Shown here piece by piece: positions 63,097 through 64,000 of a stretch of DNA of 64,000 nucleotides. Source of the DNA: Muricea muricata (Eukaryota > Cnidaria > Anthozoa > Malacalcyonacea > Plexauridae); contig OY979718.1 in the NCBI GenBank assembly GCA_963855995.1, positions 36,161,059 through 36,225,058 of the forward strand. Reading direction: 5' to 3'. Positions within the stretch are counted from its first letter, which is position 1. Each line of letters begins with the position of its first letter. Under the pieces are notes generated by a model. It did not search any database, was not told where the DNA came from, and worked only from the letters and a program-made list of their open reading frames with translations. The translations under genes and the position numbers were made by a program.

Positions 63097-64000
63097 ATGG
63101 CTGAAGAATTACAACAAAACATGCAAATGAAACTGTGTCAGGCGTCTGACGAAACACTCAGAGCTATTGCCGAGGAGTTTAAACTTGAAATAGATGAACA
63201 GAGACGGAGTACAATCGTGTGTGTTATTTTCCAATATATCGATAAAGAGTTGATGGCTAAAACAGATGAAGAACGAAAGGCATTCTTGCAAGGCCTACGC
63301 TCTCGTCATTTTGAAACACCTGAAGTAACTGAAACGAGTGTTGTGGTGAATGACACGAATGTTACAGGGGAGAAATCAAAGTCTCCTTTGCCACAAAAGT
63401 TGGAAAACCCTACCATAAAAAATATGCTGGAATCTACCAGTGTATTTCGTCGACAGTTTAAGATTGTCGGACAGATCGGGCACCCAGATGAAAAGGATAA
63501 GTTAAGTTTTACATCTTTAACAAGGCAAGTAGACTCTAGTTTGAAACAAGGTTATTCAGAGCAAGAAATTGTAGATGGGGTAATTCGTGCAATTAGTGCT
63601 GGAATGGTTCTTCGAAGTTATGTTGAAACTTTTAAGGACTTATCTCTAGAACGATTACGGAAAATTCTCCGAAACTGTTATGGTGTTAAGAATTCAACTG
63701 AATTGTATCAAAGCCTTGCATCAATATGTCAAGGCCCAAAAGAGTCGCCACAAGAATTCCTTATGCGTGCCCTCGATTTACGGCAGAAAATCCTGTTTTC
63801 AGGCACTCAAGATCAAGGTGAGGACACTTTGGTTTATGAAACTGACCACGTTCAAAAGCTTTTTCTACGTACGGTTGAGACTGGATTGCAAGACGAAAAC
63901 GTAAGAGTAAGGGTTAGGGGGTACCTAAAAGATTCAACAATATCAGACGAAGAACTGATTCGACAAGTCAATAATGCTGTGCCAACAGAGGATGAACGTG
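63097..64000 (+). CDS. Gypsy Gag protein, open to window end
   Basis: ATG at 63097 after TTTAAA; 301 codons without a stop up to the end. Features of a retrotransposon Gag: LKQGYSEQEIVDGVIRAISA, LRSYVETFKDLSLERLRKIL, TELYQSLASICQGPKESPQE and FLMRALDLRQKILF (a capsid-like region), then LRTVETGLQDENVRVRVRGY. The intact frame suggests a young element; pol and the 3' LTR are outside the window. Confidence 0.85.
   Translation, partial: MAEELQQNMQMKLCQASDETLRAIAEEFKLEIDEQRRSTIVCVIFQYIDKELMAKTDEERKAFLQGLRSRHFETPEVTETSVVVNDTNVTGEKSKSPLPQKLENPTIKNMLESTSVFRRQFKIVGQIGHPDEKDKLSFTSLTRQVDSSLKQGYSEQEIVDGVIRAISAGMVLRSYVETFKDLSLERLRKILRNCYGVKNSTELYQSLASICQGPKESPQEFLMRALDLRQKILFSGTQDQGEDTLVYETDHVQKLFLRTVETGLQDENVRVRVRGYLKDSTISDEELIRQVNNAVPTEDER

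Larger units (their letters stand above)
62541..64000 (+). mobile_element. Second Ty3/gypsy element, 5' part only
   Basis: 5' LTR, primer-binding site and an open Gag gene running off the end of the window. Different LTR and Gag from the element at 47751. Confidence 0.8.

Noticed and set aside
63902..63925. TTAGGG-like, telomere-type text
   Set aside because: It is a single occurrence within the open Gag frame and not an array.

Overview
The window is animal nuclear DNA. It is AT-rich, its genes are split by GT-AG introns, and it is packed with mobile elements of many classes. The repeat repertoire (short hairpin elements, BEL and gypsy elements, a CR1/L2-like LINE with a 2A-like motif, hAT and TTAA-target elements) and the intron-rich ciliary-type gene suggest an early-branching marine invertebrate, most likely a cnidarian. 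That placement is inference.

The backbone is one host gene on the minus strand. Twelve phase-compatible exons between 42880 and 2408 encode a coiled-coil protein I recognise as TEX9. They sum to 1164 nt (388 codons) with no phase conflict. The last exon, with the conserved C-terminus, is not seen and probably lies beyond position 1. A candidate ATG exon at 61647-61709 could be its start. A second, unidentified host gene on the plus strand has three phase-compatible exons at 58353-60457.

Almost everything else is mobile DNA, mostly in TEX9 introns: a degenerate hAT (7381-10266); an apparently intact BEL/Pao element with near-identical LTRs (11056-17568); a 1.3 kb TTAA-target element (18104-19401); an 8.4 kb terminal-inverted-repeat element whose seven-exon gene carries a FEN1/XPG-like nuclease signature and a CXC-type cysteine cluster (20218-28612); a 2.5 kb element with about 350 bp inverted repeats, a small C2HC zinc-finger gene and iterated GAGCA/TGCTC repeats (32801-35338); and many 0.2-0.8 kb hairpin elements.

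From about 47.7 to 55.2 kb there is a three-level nest. A non-autonomous CCGGAG-rich element (49577-50284) sits in a gypsy element (47751-53087), which sits in a LINE (about 47707-55190). A second copy of the CCGGAG element sits in the hAT transposase at 8972-9701. The window ends inside the Gag gene of another gypsy element whose 5' LTR begins at 62541.

The most unusual system is the element at 20218-28612. It has matched inverted repeats, a possible 3-bp target duplication and one spliced gene. Its visible catalytic-type residues look like a structure-specific (FEN/XPG) nuclease and not a DDE transposase. This copy has two apparent frameshifts.
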